Assembly (NCBI GenBank): GCA_024275235.1
Contig: JAJRZN010000085.1
Span: 1 to 35,144 of the forward strand
DNA length: 35,144 bases
Reading direction: 5' to 3'
Source of the DNA: Deltaproteobacteria bacterium
GTDB lineage: Bacteria > Desulfobacterota > Desulfobulbia > Desulfobulbales > VMSU01
Shown here: one piece after another, positions 6,598 through 14,297 of the stretch
How positions within the stretch are numbered: the stretch's first letter is position 1
Layout: each line of letters opens with the position of its first letter
Made by a program: the position numbers and the translations under genes
The notes under the pieces: model-generated
Told to the model about the DNA's origin: nothing
The model's database searches: none
What the model saw: the letters and a program-made list of their open reading frames with translations, nothing else

Positions 6598-7131
6598 ATG
6601 AAACAAAATAGTTGTTTGAGCATAAACAGAGTGACTGATGTTGGACTCATGGTGGTTCTGTCCTTAGTATTTATTCTGGCTGCGGTTCGTCCGGCTCCGG
6701 CGGCCTCAGATCCGGGGGTCAACAAGGATACCAGATGCGCGGTTTGCGGGATGTTTGTGGCCCGGTATCCCAACTGGATTGCCAAGATTGTCTTGAAAAA
6801 TGGTAAGACCGAATATTTTGACGGTCCCAAGGATATGCTGGCCTATTATTTTTCACCTGATAAATACGGTGGTACCAGCCCTGATGATTTTAAGGCGGTA
6901 ATGGTTAAGGATTATTACACTCTGAAGTGGGTTGATGCCAGGAAGGCCTTTTTTGTGGTTGGCAGCGATGTCCACGGCCCCATGGGAAAAGAGTTTATCC
7001 CCTTTGCCTCTAAGGAGGCGGCTAAGTCCTTTGCCGGGGATCACAAGGCCCATATGATAATGAAATTTGACCAGATTACCATGGCCCAGGATGAGGTCAT
7101 GCGCGGCGGTCAGATGATGAAGATGAAATAG
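6598..7131 (+). CDS. nosL: NosL-family copper-binding protein
   Basis: A 177-residue exported protein with an N-terminal hydrophobic signal (about 15-36, cut near APAAS). The NosL signature follows: C47-AV-C50-G-M52-F, then YFDGPKDMLAYYF, the KDYYTLKWVDARKAFFVVGSDVHGPMG segment and FASKEAAKSF. In nitrous oxide reducers, NosL binds Cu(I) and delivers it to NosZ (established knowledge). Here no nosZ is visible, so it may serve the histidine-rich propeller at 3822-5000 or another copper protein. Excellent ribosome site (AAGGAG). It is four bases after the thioredoxin-like gene and two before the next gene, so clearly operonic. It lacks an obvious lipobox, unlike classical NosL. Confidence 0.92.
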   Translation: MKQNSCLSINRVTDVGLMVVLSLVFILAAVRPAPAASDPGVNKDTRCAVCGMFVARYPNWIAKIVLKNGKTEYFDGPKDMLAYYFSPDKYGGTSPDDFKAVMVKDYYTLKWVDARKAFFVVGSDVHGPMGKEFIPFASKEAAKSFAGDHKAHMIMKFDQITMAQDEVMRGGQMMKMK

Positions 7132-7133
7132 CC

Positions 7134-7445
7134 ATGCGTCCAGCGCGGCTTTTTTTTTATATAGTCGGCATGCTGTTGGTTGTTGATCTGCTTATGTATG
7201 CCTGGAATGTTCATGATAAGCGCATGGCGGTTGAAGGGCGAAGGGCGGCAGAGACAGTTACCGCCGCCCTCGGCCTCACTGATCTCTGCATCGCCACCGA
7301 GGCCAGATATACCCGCCATCCGGTTCTTGCTGACGGGGTGGTGCCGTTTATGGATTATCCCGGTGAAATTGAACACTTCCCCACCGGCTCGTTTTGGGCG
7401 CCGCCTGTTAAGGCCGGCCGGCTCCGGCCGTCCCGGCAATTATAG
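7134..7445 (+). CDS. Small membrane-anchored protein, unknown function
   Basis: A 103-residue protein with one N-terminal membrane helix (about 6-23) and a short periplasmic tail. I do not recognise a characterised family. The tail contains the segment ATEARYTRHPVLADGV followed by MDYPGEIEHFPTGSFW, which looks conserved in style (aromatic, Gly and His residues). It starts two bases after the NosL stop and ends 12 bases before the permease, so it is part of the operon. A second frame is open over 7180-7479, but this frame fits the operon spacing better. It may be an accessory subunit of the NosL/ABC system; this is inferred from position only. Confidence 0.72.
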   Translation: MRPARLFFYIVGMLLVVDLLMYAWNVHDKRMAVEGRRAAETVTAALGLTDLCIATEARYTRHPVLADGVVPFMDYPGEIEHFPTGSFWAPPVKAGRLRPSRQL

Positions 7446-7457
7446 GCGCTATCTGAA

Positions 7458-8639
7458 ATGTCATTGGCCAAACAGCTGAATATTCTTGATTACGCACTCC
7501 AGGGTCTTTGGCGGCGGCGTCTGAAGACGGGTGGAATTGTTATTATCTTTTCGGCGGTTATTTTTCTGGCCGCCTCCTTCCAGTTCACCATCAAGGCCTT
7601 GAATAATCTCGTTGATCAGGATTTACAGGCGACCCCCGAAATTATCATCCAGAAGATGAGCGCCGGCCGCCAGGAATCTATCCCCCTGGATTATATCAAG
7701 AAATTAAAGGGGATCTGGGGTATCCGCCGGGTGGTTCCCCGAATCTGGGGCTATTATTTTGATGCCACCACCAAGGCCAATTATACGGTTATCGGCTTAA
7801 ATTATAAAAAAATGCCAATGGGGGGCCTTCTGGATAAGGCCTTAATCAAGGGCAGCCTTCTGCCCGGTTCCGGTGAGGCTCTGGTCGGTACCGGGGTTAA
7901 GGAGGCTTTGCGGCTGCCCGCCAAGGGGGCCATGCTCTCTTTGTTCCGGCCGGATTACAGCCTGAAGGCCCTTAAAGTCTCCGGGGAATTTATGCCCAGT
8001 ACCGATATCCTCACCACGGATACGATTTTGATGAATTTAGCCGACAGTCGTGATCTCTTTGGTATCAAGCCGGGTCTGGTAACTGATCTTTGCGTTTATG
8101 TGGCCAATCCCCGGGAGGTGACTACCATTGCCCGCAAGATAGCCGCCCGGCTGCCCGACACCAGGGTGGTACCCAAGAGCCAGATCAAAGAGACCTATCG
8201 CGAGGTCTTTGGCTGGCGGGGCGGTTTTGCCTCTATTTGTCTGCTCACTGCCATTGCCGCCTTTATTATTTTTGCCTGGGACAAGGCTTCGGGAATGAAC
8301 CCCGATGAGAAGAGGGAGGTGGCTATTCTCAAGGTTATTGGCTGGCAGACCGCTGATATTCTGGGCTTGCGTTTCTATGAGGGCTTCATCGTTTCCTTCA
8401 TGTCTTTTCTGCTGGGTTGCAGCCTGGCTTATGCCCATGTATCCTTCATGGGGGCCGGGCTGTTCCGCCCCATTCTTACCGGCTGGTCGGTTATCCACCC
8501 CGAGATGGTGCTGCGGCCGGGCCTGGAATTTAGTGATATTTTTCTGATTTTCTCTCTTGTGGTACCGCCATATATGGCCGCTACCATTGTTCCGGCCTGG
8601 CGTTCCGCCATTATTCCGCCGGATGCCGCGGTGAACTGA
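7458..8639 (+). CDS. ABC transporter permease, FtsX/MacB type
   Basis: An inner-membrane permease of 393 residues: N-terminal helix at about 22-45, a large periplasmic domain, then C-terminal helices at about 258-278, 310-335 and 360-382. The FtsX-domain landmark REVAILKVIGWQ is present. It is distinct in sequence from the permease at 2513-3706 and lacks the Cys-Cys pair of that protein. Its stop codon is one base from the start of an ATPase gene, its obvious partner. Two different MacB-like pairs in one locus suggests either two substrates or two parts of one assembly. Substrate unknown; heme, thiol or metal-ligand export are all possible. Confidence 0.88.
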   Translation: MSLAKQLNILDYALQGLWRRRLKTGGIVIIFSAVIFLAASFQFTIKALNNLVDQDLQATPEIIIQKMSAGRQESIPLDYIKKLKGIWGIRRVVPRIWGYYFDATTKANYTVIGLNYKKMPMGGLLDKALIKGSLLPGSGEALVGTGVKEALRLPAKGAMLSLFRPDYSLKALKVSGEFMPSTDILTTDTILMNLADSRDLFGIKPGLVTDLCVYVANPREVTTIARKIAARLPDTRVVPKSQIKETYREVFGWRGGFASICLLTAIAAFIIFAWDKASGMNPDEKREVAILKVIGWQTADILGLRFYEGFIVSFMSFLLGCSLAYAHVSFMGAGLFRPILTGWSVIHPEMVLRPGLEFSDIFLIFSLVVPPYMAATIVPAWRSAIIPPDAAVN

Positions 8640-8640
8640 C

Positions 8641-9321
8641 ATGCCCTTGATTGAATTAAAAGATGTCTGCAAGATATATAACCGTAATCTGCCCAACGAG
8701 GTTGTGGCTCTGCGTCATATAAATCTCGAAATTGCCGCGGGAGCCATGGTCTGCCTGCAGGGGGCAAGCGGCTCCGGTAAAAGTACCCTGCTTTCCATCA
8801 TCGGCTGTATCTTCCCGCCCAGCAGCGGCCGGGCCGCCATTGCCGGGCGGCCGCTGTCCCGGCTGCCGGATCGTTTTATGACCATTCACCGGCGGCGGAA
8901 TATCGGTTTTATCTTCCAGCAGTTTAATATCCTGCCTGATTTAACCGTCCTGGAGAATGTGGGGCTGCCGCTTATGCCCCTTGGGGTGCCGCCGGCAGAG
9001 CGCCAGGCGAGGGCCATGTCTCTTCTAAAGATGTTGGAGATGGAGCATCGGGCCGATTTCCCGGCCCGGCAGATATCCGGCGGTCAGTTACAGCGGGTGG
9101 CCATTGCCAGGGCGCTGATTAATGATCCGCCGATTATCCTGGCAGATGAACCCACCGCCCACCTGGATCGAGAGTTGAGCCTGGGATTTATGAAGATCAT
9201 GGATGATCTGCGCCGGGCCGGGAAGACCATTATTCTGGCCTCCCATGATCATTTAATTACCGAGCACCCGGCCGTGGAGCGTATTATCGGCATTGAGGAC
9301 GGCCGGATTCATGCTGCTTAA
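8641..9321 (+). CDS. ABC transporter ATP-binding protein (LolD/MacB-like)
   Basis: A cytoplasmic ATPase of 226 residues. Walker A is GASGSGKST around 41-49 (K47), the Q-loop FIFQQFN is near 96, signature ISGGQLQR near 144, Walker B IILADEPT near 165, D-loop AHLD, and the switch His in ILASHDH. It starts one base after the permease stop, so the two are translationally coupled and should form one transporter. The next gene overlaps its last 11 bases. It is related to the ATPase at 5375-6043, but the two are not recent copies. Confidence 0.93.
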   Translation: MPLIELKDVCKIYNRNLPNEVVALRHINLEIAAGAMVCLQGASGSGKSTLLSIIGCIFPPSSGRAAIAGRPLSRLPDRFMTIHRRRNIGFIFQQFNILPDLTVLENVGLPLMPLGVPPAERQARAMSLLKMLEMEHRADFPARQISGGQLQRVAIARALINDPPIILADEPTAHLDRELSLGFMKIMDDLRRAGKTIILASHDHLITEHPAVERIIGIEDGRIHAA

Positions 9322-10318
9322 TCCCTGGAGCATAGCCCTCTGTCTGATAAGTGTGTTGGCTTTGTGCCTTATAGCCGCGGCTGGCCGCACTGCCCTTAAT
9401 GTTCTCCGTTACTGGGATCCGGCCTCGGACTCCAACCGCCAGATTCGCCTGGAGAATGAAACCTGGCTGGCTTCCACCCTGGTGCAGAATGCCATGGGGC
9501 TGCAGGTGGTATCCCTGATCCTCTTTACCCTGGCGGCTGATAAATTCAGCGCCGTGATAAATGGCGCCATGTGTGCCACCGGTTCCTTGTTGGCCAATCA
9601 GTACGGTATGCCGGCCCTCTATATTAAACTGGCGGGTGTTTTCCTTTATGGCTTCTGGATCGTCCTTCATAAACTGGATATCAGTCGTGAGGATTATCCG
9701 CTGTTACGGCTGAAATTTATCTATCTGCTTATTCTCCTGCCCTTTTTGTTAGGCGATATAACTCTGCAGACCCTTTATCTCCTGAATCTCCATCCCAATA
9801 TTATTACCTCCTGCTGCGCCGTGGTCTACAGCTCCGGCCAGGGCGGCGGCATGAATCTGCTGGGCAGCCTGAACGGCAGCACTCTGGTGATTATGTTTTA
9901 TGCCGCGGGTATGCTGCTCTATGCCCTGGGGCTTGTTAACCGGAAATGGCCGTCAAGATCGATCATGTTTGCAGACGGCCTGCTCTGGCTTTTATTTCTC
10001 TGGCTGGCCCTGGTTTCCATTACCGTTGTCTTCTCGTCTTATGTCTATGCCATGCCATATCATCACTGCCCCTTCTGTATTCTGAAGCCCCAATATTATT
10101 ATATCGGTTACCTCATTTATCTCACCCTTTTCCCGGCCGTGTTCTTTGGCCTGGCGGCTCCGGCTGTTGAGCCTTTTCGCCATCGGGCCGGGCTTGAAAC
10201 GGTAATTGCCGCCTTTCAGCGGCGGGCCGGGTGGCTGTCTCTTGTTCTCCTTACCCTTTTTATGATTACGGTTTCATGGCATTATGTTCTCTATAAACTA
10301 TTAGGCGGCCAGACATAG
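9311..10318 (+). CDS. Polytopic membrane protein with paired cysteines, unknown function
   Basis: An integral membrane protein of 335 residues with about eight predicted helices. I chose the ATG at 9311, which overlaps the ATPase stop by 11 bases; a TTG at 9293 is the alternative. Two cysteine sites stand out: TSCCAVVYSSG near residue 175 and HHCPFCILKPQY near 258. The second, with two His before C-x2-C, recalls VKOR- and DsbB-like or metal-binding sites. It closes the operon with NosL, thioredoxin-like and ABC proteins. A disulfide-relay or copper-transfer role in the membrane fits the context, but I recognise no named family and make no firm functional call. Confidence 0.75.
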   Translation: MLLNPWSIALCLISVLALCLIAAAGRTALNVLRYWDPASDSNRQIRLENETWLASTLVQNAMGLQVVSLILFTLAADKFSAVINGAMCATGSLLANQYGMPALYIKLAGVFLYGFWIVLHKLDISREDYPLLRLKFIYLLILLPFLLGDITLQTLYLLNLHPNIITSCCAVVYSSGQGGGMNLLGSLNGSTLVIMFYAAGMLLYALGLVNRKWPSRSIMFADGLLWLLFLWLALVSITVVFSSYVYAMPYHHCPFCILKPQYYYIGYLIYLTLFPAVFFGLAAPAVEPFRHRAGLETVIAAFQRRAGWLSLVLLTLFMITVSWHYVLYKLLGGQT

Positions 10319-10330
10319 GCAAATTGCCGC

Positions 10331-10361
10331 TTGACAGGACATAACCAGTTCTGCATACAAT
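10331..10361 (+). promoter_or_regulatory. Candidate promoter of the vWA-OmpA lipoprotein gene
   Basis: TTGACA (10331-10336) and TACAAT (10356-10361) match sigma70 boxes well, but the 19-base spacer is long. It lies 50 bases upstream of the start codon, within the 93-base gap after the ABC operon. Confidence 0.45.
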
Positions 10362-10411
10362 ATAAAGGTGGTTGGTATAAAATCATTTAACCTTTGCCCC
10401 GGTAAACAGAC

Positions 10412-11638
10412 ATGCCTTCAAAAATCCGCTTATTGGTTCTTCTTGCCCTTTGTGTACTGCTGACTTCCTGTCAGACCCACTTCGCCTCCTCCCGTCATCC
10501 GGCTCTGCCTGCTGTTGATAAAGATGTAATAAATATCGCGGAACGTCTTACCGACGGCCGTCATGTGCAGAAGGTGGATAATCTCATTTTCATGCTTGAT
10601 GACTCCGACAGCCTTCTGTATCGTAAAAAAGGGGTGTTGAGACGTGATCTGGCTCTGGCCCTGCTTGACCGCCTGGAACTTACCATCCCCAGAAATATTA
10701 ATTTAACGCAGGGTTTAAGGATATTCGGTCCGAACGCTAATGAATATGATTTTAAGAATACCCTGGTGTATGGCATGGCCCAGGGTGATAAAAAGGGCCT
10801 TAGAAAGCTGATTATTAATAATACCCCGGCGGATTCCATGTTTAATCCTCTGGCTCAGGCCCTGGAAGCGGAATATCTGGAGATGAAGCTGGTTAAGGGT
10901 CGTACCGCTATTATTATAATCAGTGACTTTTCATCTCCTTACCGACGGGCCCTGCTTGATACGGCGGATATGATGAATGAATACTATAAGGGCCGCCTAA
11001 AGGTTTATCCCATACTCATCGGTTCTGACCCGGCAGCCTTTCAACTGGCTTCAGAACTGCCGGACAGGGTGGGCGGCGGTTTTACTGTCCGGGCCTCGAG
11101 GCTTGATGATTCGGCCGCTATCAGCGATTTTATGGAGAGTGTCCTTTTTGACATCAGCAGTCCGCCGCCGGTGATTTCTGAGAGCGCTAAGACCATGCCG
11201 CCAAAGGCTCCGGCAATTAAACAGGCGCCGCCCTTATCATATAAAAAATTAAAGCATGACAAGGTGCTGCGGGTACACCTGCGGACTCTGTTCGATTTTG
11301 ATAAGGCGGTTATCAAACCTCAGTATCAGAGACGTCTCGAAGAGGTTGTCCATTTTATGAAAAAATATCCGGATACCACAACAATTCTGGAGGGCTACAC
11401 CTGTTCAATCGGCACCGAGGCCTATAATCTGCGTCTCTCTGAACGGCGGGCCCTGGCTGTTAAGGATTATCTGGTAAAACGGGGGATTGAGGCTGGACGT
11501 CTCGGAATAAAGGCCTATGGTGAATCTCATCCCGTCGCGGATAACAGCACCCTTGCCGGACGCATCAAAAATCGGCGGGTGGTGGCGGTTATTACTACCA
11601 GGGTGAGCGGGAGCGGGAATAAAGTTAAAGATAAGTAA
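10412..11638 (+). CDS. vWA-like plus OmpA C-terminal domain lipoprotein
   Basis: A 408-residue envelope lipoprotein. The signal peptide ends in LLTSC (lipidated C20). Residues about 55-245 look like a von Willebrand factor A fold: LIFMLDDSDSLLYRKKG holds a DxSxS metal-site motif, later followed by TAIIIISDFSSP. A Pro-rich linker leads to an OmpA/MotB-type peptidoglycan-binding domain (about 285-400), with FDFDKAVIKPQY, LEGYTCSIGTEAYNLRLSERRALAV and the R-IKNRRV ending. The likely role is to tie an outer- or inner-membrane assembly to the cell wall. It seems to have its own promoter, so it need not belong to the ABC operon. The fusion is less common than plain Pal or OmpA proteins. Confidence 0.87.
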   Translation: MPSKIRLLVLLALCVLLTSCQTHFASSRHPALPAVDKDVINIAERLTDGRHVQKVDNLIFMLDDSDSLLYRKKGVLRRDLALALLDRLELTIPRNINLTQGLRIFGPNANEYDFKNTLVYGMAQGDKKGLRKLIINNTPADSMFNPLAQALEAEYLEMKLVKGRTAIIIISDFSSPYRRALLDTADMMNEYYKGRLKVYPILIGSDPAAFQLASELPDRVGGGFTVRASRLDDSAAISDFMESVLFDISSPPPVISESAKTMPPKAPAIKQAPPLSYKKLKHDKVLRVHLRTLFDFDKAVIKPQYQRRLEEVVHFMKKYPDTTTILEGYTCSIGTEAYNLRLSERRALAVKDYLVKRGIEAGRLGIKAYGESHPVADNSTLAGRIKNRRVVAVITTRVSGSGNKVKDK

Positions 11639-11642
11639 CTCT

Positions 11643-11807
11643 GATGGACTCGTAAAGAGTCCATCACTAACTAAAGATGGCTAAGTCAGCTAAGCGAAGA
11701 CTGCGAGGCGTGGTGGTTCGGCAGGGCTTCGGCCATACATATGGTATGCCGAAGGTCTGCCGAAACGCCACAACACCGTAGATCGGACTTTTTACGACGC
11801 TATCAAC
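11643..11807. repeat. Palindromic repeat element of about 165 bp (MITE/REP-like)
   Basis: Three nested inverted repeats are visible. The left end is a perfect hairpin, GATGGACTC (11643-11651) with GAGTCCATC (11657-11665). The centre folds as TTCGGCAG (11717-11724) with CTGCCGAA (11757-11764), and inside it CTTCGGCCATAC with GTATGCCGAAG (one bulge). The right end (about 11782-11807, GATCGGACTTTTTACGACGC) is an imperfect inverted match of the left end (TCGTAAA against TTTTTACGA). There is no coding capacity. It fits a non-autonomous mobile repeat, inserted between the lipoprotein gene and the small membrane protein. The left hairpin could also terminate transcription weakly. Confidence 0.65.
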
Positions 11808-11821
11808 TCTGAGTACATCAA

Positions 11822-12025
11822 ATGAACACATCTGTTTTGATATGGGGAGTGATATTCAGCTCAATCGGTTTCGGCTTTTTTGTCTATGGTAAAAAACAAA
11901 AGGCTGTTATCCCGCTTCTCAGTGGTACGGGGTTAATGGTCTGCCCATATTTTATCTCAAATGTTTATATTCTTATCTTGTCTGGTGTTATTCTAACCGC
12001 CTTGCCGTATTTTGTTAAAATATAG
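11822..12025 (+). CDS. Small two-helix membrane protein
   Basis: A 67-residue integral membrane protein with two or three hydrophobic segments (about 3-22, 29-46, 48-65) and the turn FVYGKKQKAVIPLLSG. Proteins of this size and pattern (YGKKQ turn, LMVCPYFISN, ending in a PYFVKI-like tail) are widespread in proteobacteria and are often annotated as 'amino acid transport protein' without functional proof. No strong ribosome site is seen, and the palindromic element at 11643-11807 ends just 14 bases before the start, so expression may depend on sequence brought by the repeat. Function unknown. Confidence 0.75.
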   Translation: MNTSVLIWGVIFSSIGFGFFVYGKKQKAVIPLLSGTGLMVCPYFISNVYILILSGVILTALPYFVKI

Positions 12026-12203
12026 GGTAACTATCAACTTGCCGCCCTCAACGATCTGCGTATCCCGTCGGATAACAGGCTTGAGATATTCCCCCCCTGC
12101 TTATTCCGGTGAAATCCGATTGTTTCAACGAAGCATCCGCATAAAAAACAGCACCTGAAAGCCGGTACATTTCTGATCCGTTTTACAAGGTGCCGGGCAG
12201 GAT

Positions 12204-12244
12204 AAAAAAAGGGGCCGGGAAATAAATTTTCCGGCCCCTTTTTC
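12204..12244. terminator. Bidirectional rho-independent terminator
   Basis: AAAAAGGGGCCGG (12206-12218) pairs with CCGGCCCCTTTTT (12231-12243) with an A/T-rich loop. T-runs follow the stem on both strands. It separates the plus-strand small gene from the converging NrfD operon. The rest of 12026-12203 shows no gene or clear signal. Confidence 0.9.
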
Positions 12245-12271
12245 AGTGTACAGCTAAGTGTTTATGGTTGA

Positions 12272-13522
12272 TTAACTTTTCTCCTCAATGGCCGGTACTA
12301 CCTTGTTGAGCAGCCAGAAGAGAACGAACGGGGTTACTCCTACGGTTATAGCCCCGAAAAATCCCTCTTTATAGGTCTCCAGGCTGGTGGGCCAGAATGG
12401 CATATGATAATGCATAAAGCCATTAAAGGAGAGCGAGAAGGCCTGCCCGCCGATGACGACATTCCAACGCATCATGAAGACTCCAAAGAGAATCAGACTG
12501 AGGGAGACGATTAACCTCTTGATGGTGGGGCGGGGTAAGAGCAGCAGAACAAGCGGAATGAAATTACCAAAGAAATACTGCATAACGAATATCTTGATAA
12601 AGTCTTCCTGAAACATGATAGCGCGGAGAATATCCCATGATTTCATGGCGGTGTAGCCCCTGAAAATCATGTCTAAGAATTCCAGGGAGATGGCCGCAAT
12701 CAGAAAGGCCAGAAGATAGCGTTTCGTCTTAATCATGACATCCATTTCAACGCCGCCCAATTTCTTGATAGTCTCATCACCCCGGCCGCGGGCCAGGGTA
12801 GCTCTGAATTTCTTCCACTCCATAATAATGATATAGGTTAACATACAAAGGGCGATACCGGAGACCACGGCGCTGACGATGAAGATTACCGGCATGAGTG
12901 GTGACATCCACAGGGCATTGGCCTTTACCGAACCAAAGATGAACCCGGCATAACCATGCAGGAAGCAGGCCACCGGAATACCAATGGCGGCCATGATTTT
13001 TACCGCCTTTTTATCAACCGCGATGGCACCGGATTCCAGGTTGTAGGCGCCCAGGGTAAGAATATTATAGATAAGTCTCATTACCCCGTTGCCAAAACCT
13101 GGTTTACCCTTGCGGGCCATGGCCTGTTCCACAAAATACTGGCGGTAGACAAACCAGATTTCAGTTAAGACGATAATGGCGTAAGTGGAAAAGACGATGC
13201 CGAAGGCGGCAATTGCCGAGGTAAAATGCGGGGTGAACATAACCTCTATACCCCGGAACGGCTGTTGAAGGTGAAAAAGAAGCGGCATCATGGCCACCGG
13301 CAGCAAGGCCAGTGAGAATACCAGCGAGAAGCGGGCAATGGTGCGCAGATCTTTCTGGCCGAAGACGTGATAAAGTGAAGACAGGACAAAGGCTCCGGCC
13401 ACCAGCCCGGTCATGTATGGATAGAGGACAATCTGGATACTCCAGTAAATGAACTCGTTGGGATAGACAAAGCCGCTTTTGGTGGTCCAACTCAAACCAT
13501 CTACAAATAGTTGTGGCGTCAT
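12272..13522 (-). CDS. NrfD/PsrC-family quinol-interacting membrane subunit
   Basis: An integral membrane protein of 416 residues with about ten helices. Members of the NrfD/PsrC family exchange electrons between the quinone pool and periplasmic Fe-S proteins; some also help translocate protons. It is the last gene of a three-gene operon, four bases after the ferredoxin gene, with a good ribosome site (GAGGT 7 bases before ATG). Tetraheme cytochrome, ferredoxin and NrfD in this order match Geobacter CbcS-CbcT-CbcU (known cluster), an inner-membrane menaquinol oxidoreductase without a molybdenum subunit. That parallel is from architecture; sequence orthology was not tested. Converges on the terminator at 12204-12244. 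Confidence 0.88.
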   Translation of the reverse strand: MTPQLFVDGLSWTTKSGFVYPNEFIYWSIQIVLYPYMTGLVAGAFVLSSLYHVFGQKDLRTIARFSLVFSLALLPVAMMPLLFHLQQPFRGIEVMFTPHFTSAIAAFGIVFSTYAIIVLTEIWFVYRQYFVEQAMARKGKPGFGNGVMRLIYNILTLGAYNLESGAIAVDKKAVKIMAAIGIPVACFLHGYAGFIFGSVKANALWMSPLMPVIFIVSAVVSGIALCMLTYIIIMEWKKFRATLARGRGDETIKKLGGVEMDVMIKTKRYLLAFLIAAISLEFLDMIFRGYTAMKSWDILRAIMFQEDFIKIFVMQYFFGNFIPLVLLLLPRPTIKRLIVSLSLILFGVFMMRWNVVIGGQAFSLSFNGFMHYHMPFWPTSLETYKEGFFGAITVGVTPFVLFWLLNKVVPAIEEKS

Positions 13523-13526
13523 ATTT

Positions 13527-14297
13527 TTACCTCACACTCATATCCAGGCCGATGTAATAGACCTGTGGCTTAGTGCCATATTCATCTTTAAGGATAGAGA
13601 CCCTCTCGGTGGTAATTATCTTGGTGATTGGGTCATTGGGATCCTTCAGGTTGCCAATCTGCCGGGCTCCGAAAGGGCAGGCTTCAACGCAGGCCGTTTT
13701 CATACCCTTGGAGATGCGGTGATAGCAGAAGGTACATTTATCCGCCACCTTGTATTTTGGATGAAAGAATCTGGCCCCGTAAGGGCAGGCCATGATGCAA
13801 TAGCCGCAGCCGATGCACCAGGTGCGGTCAATTAATACCACGCCGTCGTTGGTCTGGAAGGAGGCACCCACCGGGCAGACCTGAACACAGGGCGGATTCT
13901 CACATTGATTGCAGAGTTTTGGTAAAAAGAAGGCCTTGCTGATATCATTCGGTTTAACATCATCACCCTCAACTACCGGAGAGGTATAGCCGTCTCTGCC
14001 GCCCATGGGGCTGTCGATATGTTCCTTGCCGTCCTTGGTTATTACATAGCGCTCGACCCAGGTTCTGGTCACCGGCAGGTCATAGGGGATGTCATTTTCC
14101 AATTTGCAGGCCTTAACACAGAAGCCGCACCCTACACATTTCTGGACATCAACGAGAAAGGCCCAGCGCACTTTGGCATCACCAATGGAGGCATGAACCT
14201 CTGCCGGATTCAAAAGCTTAAAGGCCGTTAAGGGCAGACTGGCCGCGATACTGCCGGTGAAGGCATTTTTTAGAAATTTTCTTCGGGTGCAACTCAT
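13527..14297 (-). CDS. Tat-exported ferredoxin with four [4Fe-4S] sites
   Basis: A periplasmic electron-transfer subunit of 256 residues. The N terminus TRRKFLKNAF followed by a hydrophobic stretch is a twin-arginine signal, with a probable cut near VHA (residue 36). Sixteen cluster cysteines are present in four groups: CVGCGFCVKAC, CNQCENPPCVQVC, CIGCGYCIMAC and CTFC...CVEAC, as in NrfC/DmsB/PsrB proteins. It should relay electrons between the NrfD subunit and the tetraheme cytochrome. Its start overlaps the cytochrome stop by 4 bases, and GGAGG is well placed. No catalytic molybdopterin subunit is encoded nearby, so the complex is an electron-transfer module, not a reductase by itself. Confidence 0.92.
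   Translation of the reverse strand: MSCTRRKFLKNAFTGSIAASLPLTAFKLLNPAEVHASIGDAKVRWAFLVDVQKCVGCGFCVKACKLENDIPYDLPVTRTWVERYVITKDGKEHIDSPMGGRDGYTSPVVEGDDVKPNDISKAFFLPKLCNQCENPPCVQVCPVGASFQTNDGVVLIDRTWCIGCGYCIMACPYGARFFHPKYKVADKCTFCYHRISKGMKTACVEACPFGARQIGNLKDPNDPITKIITTERVSILKDEYGTKPQVYYIGLDMSVR

Noticed and set aside
7180-7479. Alternative 99-codon frame overlapping the small NosL-neighbour gene
   Set aside because: It starts inside the better frame, overlaps the permease start and is Arg/Pro-rich in the manner of out-of-frame GC-rich DNA.
8037-8767. Long minus-strand frames opposite the ABC permease and ATPase
   Set aside because: They run antisense to genes with intact Walker and FtsX motifs and have Gly/Arg/Pro-rich, non-protein-like composition.
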